Shown here piece by piece: positions 26,013-35,096 of a DNA stretch of 64,000 bases. The stretch lies in assembly GCF_011682045.1 (NCBI RefSeq), contig NZ_VVIW01000002.1:496001-560000 (forward strand), given 5' to 3'. The position numbers and the translations under genes were made by a program. The notes under the pieces are model-generated. The model made no database searches. It had not been told where the DNA came from and saw only the letters and a list, made by a program, of their open reading frames with translations. This stretch comes from Massilia aquatica (GTDB taxonomy: Bacteria; Pseudomonadota; Gammaproteobacteria; Burkholderiales; Burkholderiaceae_D). The first letter of the stretch is position 1; each line of letters begins with the position of its first letter.

Positions 26013-28247
26013 ATGTTTCGACCCTTTCTCGTTTCGACACTGCTTGGCTGCGCCACCGTCGCAACTTCTCTGCCTGCTGGCGCCGCGCCGGACCAGCGCG
26101 CCGGCGTGTCATCGGCTGTGACGCCCGCTGTGACGCCCAAACAGGCGCGCTGGAACAGGACAGCGCAGCGCGTGACCATCATGCGCGACAAGTGGGGCAT
26201 TCCCCACGTCTTCGGCAAGACCGACGCCGACGCCGTCTTCGGCTTGCTGTACGCGCAGGCGGAGGACGATTTCAACCGGGTCGAACTCAATTACGTCAAC
26301 GCGCTCGGGCGCCTGGCCGAAATTGAAGGCGAGGCCGAAATCTGGCGCGACCTGCGCATGAAGATGTTCATCACGCCGGCGGACATGCAGGCCAAGTACG
26401 CGGCCAGCCCGGCGTGGCTGAAAAAATTGATGGTCGCCTTTGCCGATGGCCTCAATTTTTACCTGCACACCCATCCCGAGGTCAAACCCAGACTGATCAC
26501 GCATTTCGAGCCGTGGATGGCGCTCGCATTCAGTGAAGGCAGCATCGGCGGCGATATCGAGTCGATCGACCTCAAGACCCTGGAACAGTTCTACGGCAAG
26601 AAACCCGCGCCAGCCCTGGCCCTGGCCGACGCGCCCAATGCCCTCGACGTTGAGCCGCGCGGCTCGAACGGTTTTGCGATCGCGCCCAAACTGAGCGCGT
26701 CCGGGCGCGCGCTCCTGCTGATCAACCCGCACACCTCGTTCTACTTCCGCCCCGAAGTCCACGTCGTCAGCGACGAAGGCCTGAACGCCTACGGCGCGGT
26801 GACCTGGGGCCAGTTCTTCGTCTACCAGGGCTTCAACGACAAGGCCGGCTGGATGCACACCTCGGGCGGCGGCGACGTGATCGACGAGTACCTCGAAACG
26901 GTGACCGGAAAAGACGGCAAGTACGTCTACCAATACGGCAGCGGCCAGCGCGCCCTGCGCGAAGTGAAGGTGACCTTGCCCTACAAGAGCGCCGGCGGCA
27001 TGGCCAGCAAGACCGTCACCGCCTGGTTCAGCCACCACGGCCCGGTGGTGCGCGAGGAGGGCGGCAAATGGGTGGCGGTGAAGCTGATGGAGGAGCCGCT
27101 CAAGGCGCTCACGCAGTCGTACATGCGCACCAAGGCCCGTAATTACAAACAGTTCCGCAAGACGATGGAGCTGCGCACCAATTCGTCGAACAATACCGTG
27201 TATGCCGACGCCGACGGCAGCATCGCCTACTTTCACGGCAATTTTGTACCGAAGCGCGACACCGCCTTCGACTGGAAGAAGCCGGTCGACGGCAGCAATC
27301 CGGCCACCGAGTGGCAAGGCCTGCACGCCATCGACGAGACCATCACGCTGTTCAATCCCGCCAGCGGCTGGATCCAGAACACCAACAACTGGCCGTTTGC
27401 GGCGGCCGGTGCGAACAGCCCGCGCCAGCAGGACTATCCTCTCTATATGTGGTCGCTGCCGGAAAACGCGCGCGGCCTGCATGCCGTCGCCGTGCTCGAA
27501 AAACGCAAGGACTTCACGCTCGAGACCCTGATCGCGGCCGCCTACGACAGCCACCTGACCGCCTTCGACCCGCTGATCGCCTCACTCGCCGCCGCCTACG
27601 ACCAACTGCCCGCCGCCGATGCGCTCAAGGCGCAGCTGGCGCCGCAAATGGCGGCCCTGCGCGCGTGGGACCGGCGCTACGGCGTCGACTCGGTGCCGAC
27701 CTCGCTGGCCATCTACTGGGGGCAGGACATGGTGGAAAAGGCGTCGGCGGCCGCCAAGGCGAACGGCGTGCCGACCGTCGATTTCATTCGCGACAGCCTG
27801 GCGCCAGCCGAGCGCCTGAAGGCGCTGGTGCGCGCCACGGCCAGGCTGGAGGCCGATTTCGGCACCTGGCAAACGCCATGGGGCGAGATCAACCGCTTCC
27901 AGCGCGCCAGCGGCGACATCAAACAGCAGTACGACGACGCCAAACCGAGTTTTCCGGTGGCGTTCGCGTCGGCCAACTGGGGGTCGCTGGCCGCCTTCGG
28001 CATGGTGGCGCCGCAAAAAACCAAACGCATTTACGGCGACCGTGGCAACAGCTTCGTGGCGGCCGTGGAGTTCGGGCCGCGCGTGCGCGCCAGGAGCATT
28101 CTGGCGGGCGGCAACAGCAGCAATCCGGCTTCGCCGCATTTCAGCGACCAGGCCGAGATGTACAGCAAGGGGCAGTTCAAGGATGTGCTGTTCTACAAAG
28201 CCGATATCGAGAAGCACCTCGAACGCAAATACCATCCGGGCCAATAG
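26013..28247 (+). CDS. Penicillin acylase family N-terminal-nucleophile hydrolase (AHL acylase-like)
   Basis: 744 residues with a signal peptide (about 1-24), so exported to the periplasm. The family is made as a precursor and self-cleaves before a nucleophilic Ser, here Ser218 in PRGSNGFAIAP. The alpha part begins VTIMRDKWGIPHVFG and the beta part carries LLINPHTSFYFR. QuiP/PvdQ-type members hydrolyse acyl-homoserine lactones or other N-acyl amides; the substrate here is not determined by sequence. AGGAGAT lies 7 nt before the ATG. The acetyltransferase gene follows after 14 nt. Confidence 0.88.
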   Translation: MFRPFLVSTLLGCATVATSLPAGAAPDQRAGVSSAVTPAVTPKQARWNRTAQRVTIMRDKWGIPHVFGKTDADAVFGLLYAQAEDDFNRVELNYVNALGRLAEIEGEAEIWRDLRMKMFITPADMQAKYAASPAWLKKLMVAFADGLNFYLHTHPEVKPRLITHFEPWMALAFSEGSIGGDIESIDLKTLEQFYGKKPAPALALADAPNALDVEPRGSNGFAIAPKLSASGRALLLINPHTSFYFRPEVHVVSDEGLNAYGAVTWGQFFVYQGFNDKAGWMHTSGGGDVIDEYLETVTGKDGKYVYQYGSGQRALREVKVTLPYKSAGGMASKTVTAWFSHHGPVVREEGGKWVAVKLMEEPLKALTQSYMRTKARNYKQFRKTMELRTNSSNNTVYADADGSIAYFHGNFVPKRDTAFDWKKPVDGSNPATEWQGLHAIDETITLFNPASGWIQNTNNWPFAAAGANSPRQQDYPLYMWSLPENARGLHAVAVLEKRKDFTLETLIAAAYDSHLTAFDPLIASLAAAYDQLPAADALKAQLAPQMAALRAWDRRYGVDSVPTSLAIYWGQDMVEKASAAAKANGVPTVDFIRDSLAPAERLKALVRATARLEADFGTWQTPWGEINRFQRASGDIKQQYDDAKPSFPVAFASANWGSLAAFGMVAPQKTKRIYGDRGNSFVAAVEFGPRVRARSILAGGNSSNPASPHFSDQAEMYSKGQFKDVLFYKADIEKHLERKYHPGQ

Positions 28248-28261
28248 AATAGGAGCGCAAC

Positions 28262-28816
28262 ATGAGCATGAGCGAAAAACAGAAAATGCTGGCCGGCGAA
28301 GCGTACCGCCCCGGCGACGGCGAAATCCAGGCCGACCAGTCGGCCGCCAAGGCGTGGATGGTGCGCTACAACGCCGCGCTGGGCGAGCCGGCATCGGCGC
28401 GCCGCGTGCTGCTGGCCGCGCAGCTCGGCGCGGTGGGCGAGGGCGCGGTGATCCGTCCGCCGTTTCACTGCGATTACGGCTACAACATCCACCTCGGCAA
28501 AGACGTATTCCTGAACTTTAACTGCGTCATTCTCGACGTGGTGAGCGTGACCATTGGCGAGGGCACCCAGATCGGGCCGGCCGTGCAGATCTACACGGCC
28601 GACCACCCGCGCGACCCGGCCCAGCGCCGCGCGGGCCTGGAATTCGGGCGCCCGATCAGCATCGGGCGCAATGTGTGGATCGGCGGCGGCGCCATTATCC
28701 TGCCCGGCGTGAGCATCGGTGACGATGCCGTCATTGGCGCCGGCAGCGTGGTCACGCGCGACGTGCCGGCCGGCGCCACAGCAGTGGGCAACCCCGCGCG
28801 CTTGCTACCCCGGTAA
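28262..28816 (+). CDS. Sugar O-acetyltransferase (NodL/LacA/Maa family)
   Basis: 184 residues. An N-terminal helical Mac domain starts KQKMLAGEAYRPGD. A left-handed beta-helix of hexapeptide repeats follows, with the catalytic His in IYTADHPRDP and the closing VVTRDVPAGATAVGNPARL. It uses acetyl-CoA to acetylate a sugar hydroxyl (maltose, galactoside or a Nod-type sugar in known members). AGGAG precedes the ATG, and the gene is probably co-transcribed with the acylase. Its 3' end overlaps the convergent LysR gene by 12 nt. Confidence 0.9.
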   Translation: MSMSEKQKMLAGEAYRPGDGEIQADQSAAKAWMVRYNAALGEPASARRVLLAAQLGAVGEGAVIRPPFHCDYGYNIHLGKDVFLNFNCVILDVVSVTIGEGTQIGPAVQIYTADHPRDPAQRRAGLEFGRPISIGRNVWIGGGAIILPGVSIGDDAVIGAGSVVTRDVPAGATAVGNPARLLPR

Positions 28817-29704
28817 ATTGCGCGGCGCCAGGCGCGCCTTCAGAAAATCGACGAACAGGCGCGTGCGCGCCGACAGCAGGCGCGTATCGGTAATCGCATG
28901 CACGGCAACCGGCGCCAGGCGCCATTGCGGCAGCACCCGCAGCAGCCGTCCCGCCGCCAGGTCCTCGCGCGCGATGACGCTGTCGAGGATCGCAATGCCC
29001 GCGCCCTCGGCGGCCAGTGCGCCGCTCAACCCCACGCTGTTCATCAGGAAGCGCGCCTTGACCGGCACCGTGCGGCTGGCCGCGCCGTTGAACAGCGTCC
29101 AACCATCCTGGCCGATACCCGGGGCGGCGCACAAGGCGTGGTGAATCAGGTCGTCGGGATGCTCCAGCGGCGGCGCCCGATCAAGATAGGCCGGCGCCGC
29201 ATACAGCTGGCGCTCCAGCAGCGCGATGCGGCGCGCCACCAGGGTCGATGGCACCGTCGGCGCAGGCCCCATGCGGATCGCCAGGTCGAACGGGTCGGCC
29301 AGCAGGTCGACCCGGCGCGAGGCCGCCTCCAACTCGAAGTCGATCAGCGGATAGGCCACGGCGAATTCGGCCAGCAGCGGCGCCAGGTAGTTGATCCCCA
29401 GGTCGACCGGCATCGAGATGCGCAAGATGCCGCTGGGGCGGGCCGCGTCGCCGCGCAGCGCTTCGTGCGCCACGTTGGCTTCTTCGACGATGCCCTGGCA
29501 GCGGTTGAAGTACGCCTGCCCGGCCTCGGTCAGCTCGACCTGGCGCGTGGAGCGGTGCAGCAGGCGCACGCCGATGTCCTTTTCCAGCGCGGCGATATTG
29601 CGCGAGAGTGTGGAGCTGGACATGCCGAGCGACTCGGCCGCCTTGCGGAAGTTTTTGGTCTTCGCCACTTCCACATACAGCTGCATGTAGTTCAGTAGTT
29701 GCAT
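28805..29704 (-). CDS. LysR-family regulator, divergent to the ene-reductase
   Basis: 299 residues. The winged helix-turn-helix at residues 1-60 (FRKAAESLGMSSSTLSRNIA) is followed by the effector domain. It is divergent from the alkene reductase gene with a 102-nt shared control region, the usual arrangement for LysR autoregulation and activation of the neighbour. By analogy with NemR/YafC-like pairs it may sense electrophiles or quinones, but that is inference. Its end overlaps the acetyltransferase end by 12 nt. Confidence 0.88.
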   Translation of the reverse strand: MQLLNYMQLYVEVAKTKNFRKAAESLGMSSSTLSRNIAALEKDIGVRLLHRSTRQVELTEAGQAYFNRCQGIVEEANVAHEALRGDAARPSGILRISMPVDLGINYLAPLLAEFAVAYPLIDFELEAASRRVDLLADPFDLAIRMGPAPTVPSTLVARRIALLERQLYAAPAYLDRAPPLEHPDDLIHHALCAAPGIGQDGWTLFNGAASRTVPVKARFLMNSVGLSGALAAEGAGIAILDSVIAREDLAAGRLLRVLPQWRLAPVAVHAITDTRLLSARTRLFVDFLKARLAPRNLPG

Positions 29705-29755
29705 CTCAATTGCTCCATTTTTGCAGCAGTGAATGCTGTTTCTGTCTGTTTATCT

Positions 29756-29771
29756 CATTGGTGCAGCAATG
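29756..29771. promoter_or_regulatory. Possible LysR binding site
   Basis: CATTG-GTGCAG-CAATG is an interrupted palindrome of the T-N11-A type, 36 nt before the alkene reductase start and inside the divergent LysR/reductase control region. Confidence 0.4.
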
Positions 29772-29806
29772 TACCATGGCTTTTCACTCTGCCAGAAGGG
29801 AAACAG

Positions 29807-30874
29807 ATGAACACCTTATTCACCCCGCTCGAACTCGGCCAACTGACATTGCCCAACCGCATCGTGATGGCGCCGATGACGCGCTCGCGCTCGGACGATG
29901 CCAGCGGCGTGCCGTCCGCCGCCGTCGCCACCTATTACGCGCAGCGCGCCGACGCCGGCCTCTTGATCACCGAAGGCACCTTTCCCGGCCCGATGGGCAA
30001 GGGCTATGTACGCACCCCCGGCATTCATACGGACGCGCAGATCGCCGCCTGGAAGGATGTGACCGACGCCGTGCACCGCAAGGGTGGACGGATCTTCATG
30101 CAGCTGATGCACTGCGGGCGCATGTCGCATCCGGGCATGCTGCCGGACGGCGCGGCGCCGCTGGCGCCATCGGCGGTCAAGCCGGCCGGCACGGTCTATA
30201 CCGCCACCGGTCCGCTCGAACTGACGCAGCCGCGCGCACTGACCACCGGCGAAGTGCAAGGCGTGATCGATGAGTACCGCTCGGCGACCCGCAACGCGCT
30301 CGCCGCCGGCTTCGACGGGGTCGAACTGCATGCGGCGTCGGGCTATTTGCCGGAGCAGTTCCTGTCGTCGTCCACCAACGTGCGCACCGACGAATATGGC
30401 GGCTCGCTTGAAAACCGTGCCCGTTTCATCCTCGATGTGCTGGCCGCGATGGTCGCCGAGGCGGGCGGCGCGCGGGTCGGCATCAAGATCGCGCCGGAGA
30501 TGGGCTTTAACGACATCAGCGACGCCACGCCGCGGGAGACGTACGGCTATCTGGTGCGGCAACTCGCCCCCCTCAAGCTGGCTTACCTGCACGTGGCCCA
30601 GTTCACGACGGCGTTCGACTACCATGCGGCGCTGCGCCCGCTGTTCGCCGGCGCCTACCTGCAAGGCGGCGGGCTGGCGAAGGAGAGCGCCGACGCGGCC
30701 ATCGGCGCGCAGCGTGCCGACGCTGCGGTGTTCGGTGGCCTGTACCTGGCCAACCCCGACCTGGTGCAGCGCTTGCGCCAGGACGCGCCGCTCAACACGC
30801 CCGATTCCGCAACCTTCTATTCGCCCGGCACGGCCGGCTACACCGATTACCCGACCCTGGACAAAGCGGCCTGA
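29807..30874 (+). CDS. Alkene reductase, Old Yellow Enzyme family (NemA/XenB-like)
   Basis: 355 residues from ATG 29807 (AGAAGGG upstream). An FMN-binding TIM barrel: LFTPLELGQLTLPNRIVMAP at the N-terminus, QLMHCGRMSHP, GFDGVELHAASGYLPEQF, and RTDEYGGSLENR. These are the diagnostic positions for OYE-type NADH:flavin oxidoreductases reducing N-ethylmaleimide, nitro compounds or enones. Likely controlled by the divergent LysR gene. The C-terminus YTDYP is normal for the family. Confidence 0.9.
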   Translation: MNTLFTPLELGQLTLPNRIVMAPMTRSRSDDASGVPSAAVATYYAQRADAGLLITEGTFPGPMGKGYVRTPGIHTDAQIAAWKDVTDAVHRKGGRIFMQLMHCGRMSHPGMLPDGAAPLAPSAVKPAGTVYTATGPLELTQPRALTTGEVQGVIDEYRSATRNALAAGFDGVELHAASGYLPEQFLSSSTNVRTDEYGGSLENRARFILDVLAAMVAEAGGARVGIKIAPEMGFNDISDATPRETYGYLVRQLAPLKLAYLHVAQFTTAFDYHAALRPLFAGAYLQGGGLAKESADAAIGAQRADAAVFGGLYLANPDLVQRLRQDAPLNTPDSATFYSPGTAGYTDYPTLDKAA

Positions 30875-30977
30875 ACCGCGCCGGTCGCATGCACGCTTGT
30901 GGCCACGCGCCCGGCAAGGTGGTCGTCGATTTCTCCCGCTGATACCAAGATGCAACAGTAGCGCCCGCCGTGCTTGC

Positions 30978-30983
30978 TATAAT
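30978..30983 (+). promoter_or_regulatory. -10 element of the tdk promoter
   Basis: A perfect TATAAT lies 28 nt before the tdk GTG start; no clear -35 box is visible 17 nt upstream. Confidence 0.45.
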
Positions 30984-31011
30984 GACGCGCTTCAATCGGT
31001 GGGAACACGCA

Positions 31012-31563
31012 GTGGCAAAACTTTATTTCAGGTATTCGGCGATGAACGCCGGCAAGTCGACAGCACTGCTGCAAGTGGCGCATAACTACGAAGAGCAGGG
31101 CCAGCAGGTCAAACTGTACACGGCCGCGATCGACAGCCGCTATGGCGTGGGGCAGGTCACATCCCGCCTCGGTCCCCAGCGCGAGGTCGATATGTTCGAT
31201 AGTGCGACCGATTTCCTGACCGATGCGCCGAAAGTGGCCTGCGTGCTGGTCGACGAAGCGCAGTTTTTATCGACCGCGCAGGTGCAGCAGTTGCACCAGC
31301 TGGCGCAGGTGCGCGGCGTGCCGGTGATTTGCTATGGCTTGCGCAGCGATTTCCGGGGCGAGCCGTTTCCCGGATCGGCCTATTTGCTGGCGCTGGCCGA
31401 CGATATCGAGGAATTGAAGAATATCTGCACCTGCGGGAAAAAAGCCACGATGAATATCCGCGTGGACGCGCAGGGCAAGCGGATCAGGGAAGGCGAGCAA
31501 GTGTCCATCGGCGGCAACGAGCAGTATCGCCAGGCTTGCGGCCGGTGTTTTTACGCGGGCTGA
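31012..31563 (+). CDS. tdk: Thymidine kinase
   Basis: 183 residues from GTG 31012, giving VAKLYFRYSAMNAGKS, which matches the E. coli Tdk start. Upstream in-frame ATGs at 30970 and 30982 overlap the -10 box and are rejected. P-loop SAMNAGKSTALL, Walker B LVDEAQFL, lasso region and zinc-binding Cys pairs (CTCGKK and CGRCF) are all present, so a complete type II thymidine kinase. It phosphorylates thymidine in pyrimidine salvage. A small gene follows after 27 nt. Confidence 0.95.
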   Translation: MAKLYFRYSAMNAGKSTALLQVAHNYEEQGQQVKLYTAAIDSRYGVGQVTSRLGPQREVDMFDSATDFLTDAPKVACVLVDEAQFLSTAQVQQLHQLAQVRGVPVICYGLRSDFRGEPFPGSAYLLALADDIEELKNICTCGKKATMNIRVDAQGKRIREGEQVSIGGNEQYRQACGRCFYAG

Positions 31564-31590
31564 CATGGCCCAAGGTAAGGAGGTGTTTGC

Positions 31591-32013
31591 ATGTCCCATC
31601 CTGTCACCTATATTCATCTCACGCCCGGCAAGCTGCCCACCGGGCGGGTGCAGCCGGCGCCATACAAACTGGTGCTCATCGCCGATGCCGCCGGCGCGCC
31701 CGAATGGCAATCGCAGGTAAGCGAGTGGATCGTCAAATCTGGCTGCCGCTACATGATCGCCTGGGGCGCGGGCGGCAGTTCCTGGGACGACGCGGTCGAT
31801 ATGGCCAATATCGAGGCGTTCGACTTCGGCGATATCCCCGACCAGCATTTCATTCCCACCTCATGCCATGCGGACGATCCGATCGAGGAGGTGTTCGGCT
31901 TTTGCAAATACGATGCCGCGCATCCGGTGGTGGAACTCAAGCAAACCGTGTTGCTGCATATCGCAGATGCCGCCAACGCGAAAGCGCTGCTGGAAGCTTA
32001 CGCGGCGGCGTGA
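31591..32013 (+). CDS. Small conserved hypothetical protein
   Basis: 140 residues preceded by a very strong ribosome binding site (AAGGAGG, 9 nt before the ATG). The sequence is soluble and acidic, with YMIAWGAGGSSWDDAVD and SCHADDPIEEVFGFCKYDA as the most distinctive segments. I cannot assign a function; it looks like a family of unknown function in which a small alpha/beta domain is the whole protein. Possibly co-transcribed with tdk, from which it is separated by 27 nt. Ends 13 nt before the convergent TPR-like gene. Confidence 0.65.
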   Translation: MSHPVTYIHLTPGKLPTGRVQPAPYKLVLIADAAGAPEWQSQVSEWIVKSGCRYMIAWGAGGSSWDDAVDMANIEAFDFGDIPDQHFIPTSCHADDPIEEVFGFCKYDAAHPVVELKQTVLLHIADAANAKALLEAYAAA

Positions 32014-32026
32014 ACCAGCTACGTCC

Positions 32027-32710
32027 CTACAGCTTGCCCAGTCCGGCCGCGACGTCCCTGCGTACCGACGGGCTTTTGATCAGATTGATTGCCAGGACCC
32101 GGATGCTGGCCGCTTCATCAGCTTCGCCGTTTCCAGCCAGAACTGTCAGCACCCGCCGTACTTCGCTGACGTAGGTGACGATTTCGGCGCGGCGCTCGGG
32201 CGCCGGTGAATACGGCCGCTGTTTGATTGCCGCAATATCCTGTTCCAGCACGCGCGCCATTTCGCGCACGAACGGCTCCGCAGGCGGCATCAGTTTTGCC
32301 GCCAGGGCATAGTCTTCCGCCTCCACGATGGCCGGCATGGCAATCAGCGCGCACTCGGCGGCAAACACCGGATGGGCTGCGGCCAGCGCCTTGTAGAACT
32401 GATAGGTCGCTGCCGTATCGCCCAGTTCGGCGTCGATGATGACGATATCCCAGAATACTTCGCGCTCGTTGGCGCCGGCCAGCAGGGCCTTGGCCTTGTC
32501 TTCACGAATGGCGCGCAGCACCTCGAGCGCCTTGGGGTAGGCATGGCCGAGTTCGGCCCACATGCCGACCAGGTAGTAGCGCATTTCTTCCAGCGCCGGA
32601 TCTTCTTGCAGGGCGTTCTGGTAGAACCAGGTAAAGCCTTGCAGCGCCTCGTCATGGCGGCCATCATACATGGCGTTTTCGGCATCGGCGAATCGTGTCA
32701 GAGCTGTCAT
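32027..32710 (-). CDS. Hypothetical TPR-like helical protein
   Basis: 227 residues, nearly all helical, with short repeats such as ALEEMRYYLVGMWAELGHAYPKALEVL and LGDTAATYQFYKALAAAHP that look like degenerate TPR hairpins. AAGGA lies 6 nt before the ATG. No signal peptide or membrane helix. Function unknown; probably a protein-interaction scaffold. It is convergent with the small gene at 31591 and divergent from the DUF3297 gene. Confidence 0.6.
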   Translation of the reverse strand: MTALTRFADAENAMYDGRHDEALQGFTWFYQNALQEDPALEEMRYYLVGMWAELGHAYPKALEVLRAIREDKAKALLAGANEREVFWDIVIIDAELGDTAATYQFYKALAAAHPVFAAECALIAMPAIVEAEDYALAAKLMPPAEPFVREMARVLEQDIAAIKQRPYSPAPERRAEIVTYVSEVRRVLTVLAGNGEADEAASIRVLAINLIKSPSVRRDVAAGLGKL

Positions 32711-32829
32711 GGTGTCCTTTTAAGTTGGGCAAGTCGCCCGCAAGGCGCATGATGCCATACTTGCCATTGACGCAGAAGGCGGCGACGAAGAGCGTTGTAC
32801 TCGCCGCCGATCTGGGAGATAATTCGTCC

Positions 32830-33081
32830 ATGAACGATACCACTACACTCCCCCCATTGCCCGACCGCCTGTCGATCGACCCGCGCAGCCCTTTTCACAA
32901 TGAAGCGGCGTTCGAACGCGACGTCGTCATCAAGCTCAACGACAAAGAATATACCAACGTCGAGGAATACTGCATCAGCGAAGGCTGGATCAAGATTCCA
33001 TCCGGCAAAGCACTGGACCGCAAGGGCCATCCGATGCTGATCAAACTCAAAGGCAAGGTCGAAGCGTTCCATAAGTCATAG
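32830..33081 (+). CDS. DUF3297 family protein
   Basis: 83 residues from ATG 32830, with GGGAGAT upstream. The sequence LPDRLSIDPRSPFHNEAAFE, then NVEEYCISEGWIKI and KALDRKGHPMLIKLKGKVE, is the full DUF3297 family pattern. The family is widespread in Proteobacteria with no assigned function; length and ends are normal. Confidence 0.85.
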   Translation: MNDTTTLPPLPDRLSIDPRSPFHNEAAFERDVVIKLNDKEYTNVEEYCISEGWIKIPSGKALDRKGHPMLIKLKGKVEAFHKS

Positions 33082-33165
33082 AACGTTTTGACGCCGTCGG
33101 GGTCGCGATGCGGCCCTGCCGGTACACCTGCGATCCATCGTCATCCCCGCCGACACTGCCCTGTA

Positions 33166-33198
33166 TTGACATTTGGGCTTTGTCGCCGGGGATATTAT
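33166..33198 (+). promoter_or_regulatory. Promoter of the ATP-grasp operon
   Basis: A consensus -35 TTGACA (33166-33171) is followed by AT-rich -10 candidates GATATT (33191-33196) and TATTAT (33193-33198) at 19-21 nt spacing. Transcription from here would begin near 33205, past the in-frame TTG at 33173, which supports GTG 33218 as the protein start. Confidence 0.5.
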
Positions 33199-33217
33199 TT
33201 TGTCCAAAGGGAACAAG

Positions 33218-34000
33218 GTGCACTGGATTCTGCAAGAGGGTTTTTTGTCCGAGAACGGCTGGGATGCCCTGATCGCCACGCTCGAGCGCTTCGCTATTGC
33301 GTATTCGGTGCACGCGGTGATGCCGAAAACCGGCGAGCTGCTGCCCGCGCCCGTCATCGGGAACGCCAATGTGATCTGCATCGGCTCGTACTCGATGCGG
33401 CACGTGGCGGCCAGACACGCCTGGGTTCCCGGTGTATTCGACCTGTACGCGCAGGATTTCGAACAGCAGCGCGCGCACTGGGGCGGGCATATGCTCAACG
33501 CCGGCGCCATGGTCAGCACCGTGCGCGATGCAACATTCAGCGGCGAGTGCATGTTCGTGCGCCCGGTGCACGATTCCAAGTATTTTTCAGGCCGGGTATT
33601 CGATGCCGATGCCTTCCGCGCCTGGCAACACGCCGTTTGCGATCCGGCGGCAAGCCACACGACCAGCCTGGCACCGGATACCCTGATCCAGTTATCGCGC
33701 CCGGTCGCCATTTACGCCGAATACCGTTTCTGGGTGGTGGGCGGCGAGATCGTCACGCAGTCGCTGTACAAGCGTGGCAGCCAGGTGATCTATGCGGGCG
33801 ATGTCGATGAGCGCCTCACGCAGTTTGTCAGGGCGCGCATCGATGACTGGTCGCCGCACGAATCGTTCGTGATCGACGCCTGCGATTGCGCCGACGGCAT
33901 GAAGATCGTCGAAATCAATACCCTCAATTCGTCCGGCTTTTACGCCGCCGAGGTGCAGCGCCTGGTGCTGGCCCTGGAACAGCGCTACAGCGCAGGATGA
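33218..34000 (+). CDS. ATP-grasp domain protein (DUF4343/R2K-type)
   Basis: 260 residues from GTG 33218, with AAAGGGA about 7 nt upstream. The start VHWILQEGFLSENGWDALI, the middle FVRPVHDSKYFSGRVFD and YAEYRFWVVGGEIVTQSLYK, and a late metal-binding KIVEINTLNSSGFY fit the R2K group of small ATP-grasp proteins. ATP-grasp enzymes ligate a carboxylate to an amine or thiol; R2K members are found in bacteria and phages and their substrates are mostly unknown. The stop overlaps the next ATG (ATGA), so both are translated together. Confidence 0.8.
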   Translation: MHWILQEGFLSENGWDALIATLERFAIAYSVHAVMPKTGELLPAPVIGNANVICIGSYSMRHVAARHAWVPGVFDLYAQDFEQQRAHWGGHMLNAGAMVSTVRDATFSGECMFVRPVHDSKYFSGRVFDADAFRAWQHAVCDPAASHTTSLAPDTLIQLSRPVAIYAEYRFWVVGGEIVTQSLYKRGSQVIYAGDVDERLTQFVRARIDDWSPHESFVIDACDCADGMKIVEINTLNSSGFYAAEVQRLVLALEQRYSAG

Positions 34001-34332
34001 ACCACGCCGCCCGCGCCCAGCTCGATCAACTGCGCCAGCACCTGCGCAACGACAATGCGCCGGGCTGGGAAGGTGCCTGGGAAATCGTCTGCCTGGCGGC
34101 GGTCAACGACGACGCGGCCGCGACCGACGCTTTTTTCGACGACTTTGCGCGCAACACGGGCACCGAGGTGGGCGGCTATCCGTACGAAGTCCAGCACGGC
34201 GCCGGGCGCCACGATGTCGCGTTCCAGGTCGGCTCGGAAGAAAAGGCGGGCTGGATGTGGGGCGACAATGGCATCGGCTACTTCTTCCGCGCGCCGGATG
34301 GGCAGTGGCGCTGGGATTGCCAGTTTTACTAG
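33997..34332 (+). CDS. Short DUF1963/YwqG-like protein
   Basis: 111 residues, start overlapping the ATP-grasp stop by 4 nt. The segment EVGGYPYEVQHG, then FQVGSEEKAGWMWGDNGIGYFF, resembles the C-terminal half of YwqG/DUF1963 proteins, which are usually over twice as long. Either a compact version or a domain trimmed from a longer ancestor. Coupling to the ATP-grasp gene suggests the two act together, but no function is known. Confidence 0.55.
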   Translation: MNHAARAQLDQLRQHLRNDNAPGWEGAWEIVCLAAVNDDAAATDAFFDDFARNTGTEVGGYPYEVQHGAGRHDVAFQVGSEEKAGWMWGDNGIGYFFRAPDGQWRWDCQFY

Positions 34333-34413
34333 ACCGCGCACGATAGCATGCCCGCGTCCTGGCGGGCTGGTCTATGGTATAAATCCGGCAATGAACGCCG
34401 GCCAATTCCCCGC

Positions 34414-34923
34414 ATGAAAGACATCCTCCTCTACCTCGCGCCCTCGGTCGGGCTGGCGCTGGTGATCCGGGTGCTGGCCGGGGCCCATCCCTTCTTTTTC
34501 CTGTTCACCGTGACCGGCACCATCTGCCACGAGCTGGCCCATTTCGTGGCGGGCCTCTTGACCGGCGCGCGCCCGGCCTCGTTTACCGTCATTCCGCGCA
34601 GGGTAGGGCAGCACTGGGAACTGGGCTCGGTCACATTGACGCGCGTGCGCTGGTACAACGCCGCCCCGGCCGCGCTGGCGCCGCTGGTGATCGTGCTGCT
34701 GCCGTTCTGCGTGGCTTGGTGGCGCACGCGCGGCCCCTGGCAGTTCGATGGGCGCGACCTGCTCATCGCGCTGGCGCTGGCGCCCCAGTTCCTGTCGTTC
34801 TGGCCGTCCATGGTCGACTGGCGCATCGCGCTGCGCTCCTGGCCATATCTGTTTATTATCGGCGCGGGGCTGTGGCTGCTGTTTCACTTCCGGCCACAGC
34901 TGTTTCAATTTGTAAATCCGTGA
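34414..34923 (+). CDS. Membrane metallopeptidase-like protein (HELAH, M50-type)
   Basis: 169 residues from ATG 34414. Helices near 7-22, 26-45, 85-105, 115-130 and 140-160. The second carries TICHELAHFVAGLLTGARP with a zinc HExxH motif inside the membrane, as in site-2-protease-like M50 peptidases. The second metal ligand (an NPDG or ND motif) is not obvious, so it may be a short or inactive relative. The upstream frame to 34348 looks non-coding. Separate from the ATP-grasp pair by 81 nt. Confidence 0.6.
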   Translation: MKDILLYLAPSVGLALVIRVLAGAHPFFFLFTVTGTICHELAHFVAGLLTGARPASFTVIPRRVGQHWELGSVTLTRVRWYNAAPAALAPLVIVLLPFCVAWWRTRGPWQFDGRDLLIALALAPQFLSFWPSMVDWRIALRSWPYLFIIGAGLWLLFHFRPQLFQFVNP

Positions 34924-35096
34924 ACCGGTAGCGCCACCAGCCCGTAAGCTCGGTTCGGCGCCGGTGCGTCGGTGGCTCTGCCCCACGCCACTATCCTGTT
35001 AGAATCAGCGGCAGTAGCCGATTTAGCGGCTGGGCGCCCTTGCACTGCACGGTTTCGCCCGCAGATAACACCAGTTCCCGCTCGGAGAGACAACGA

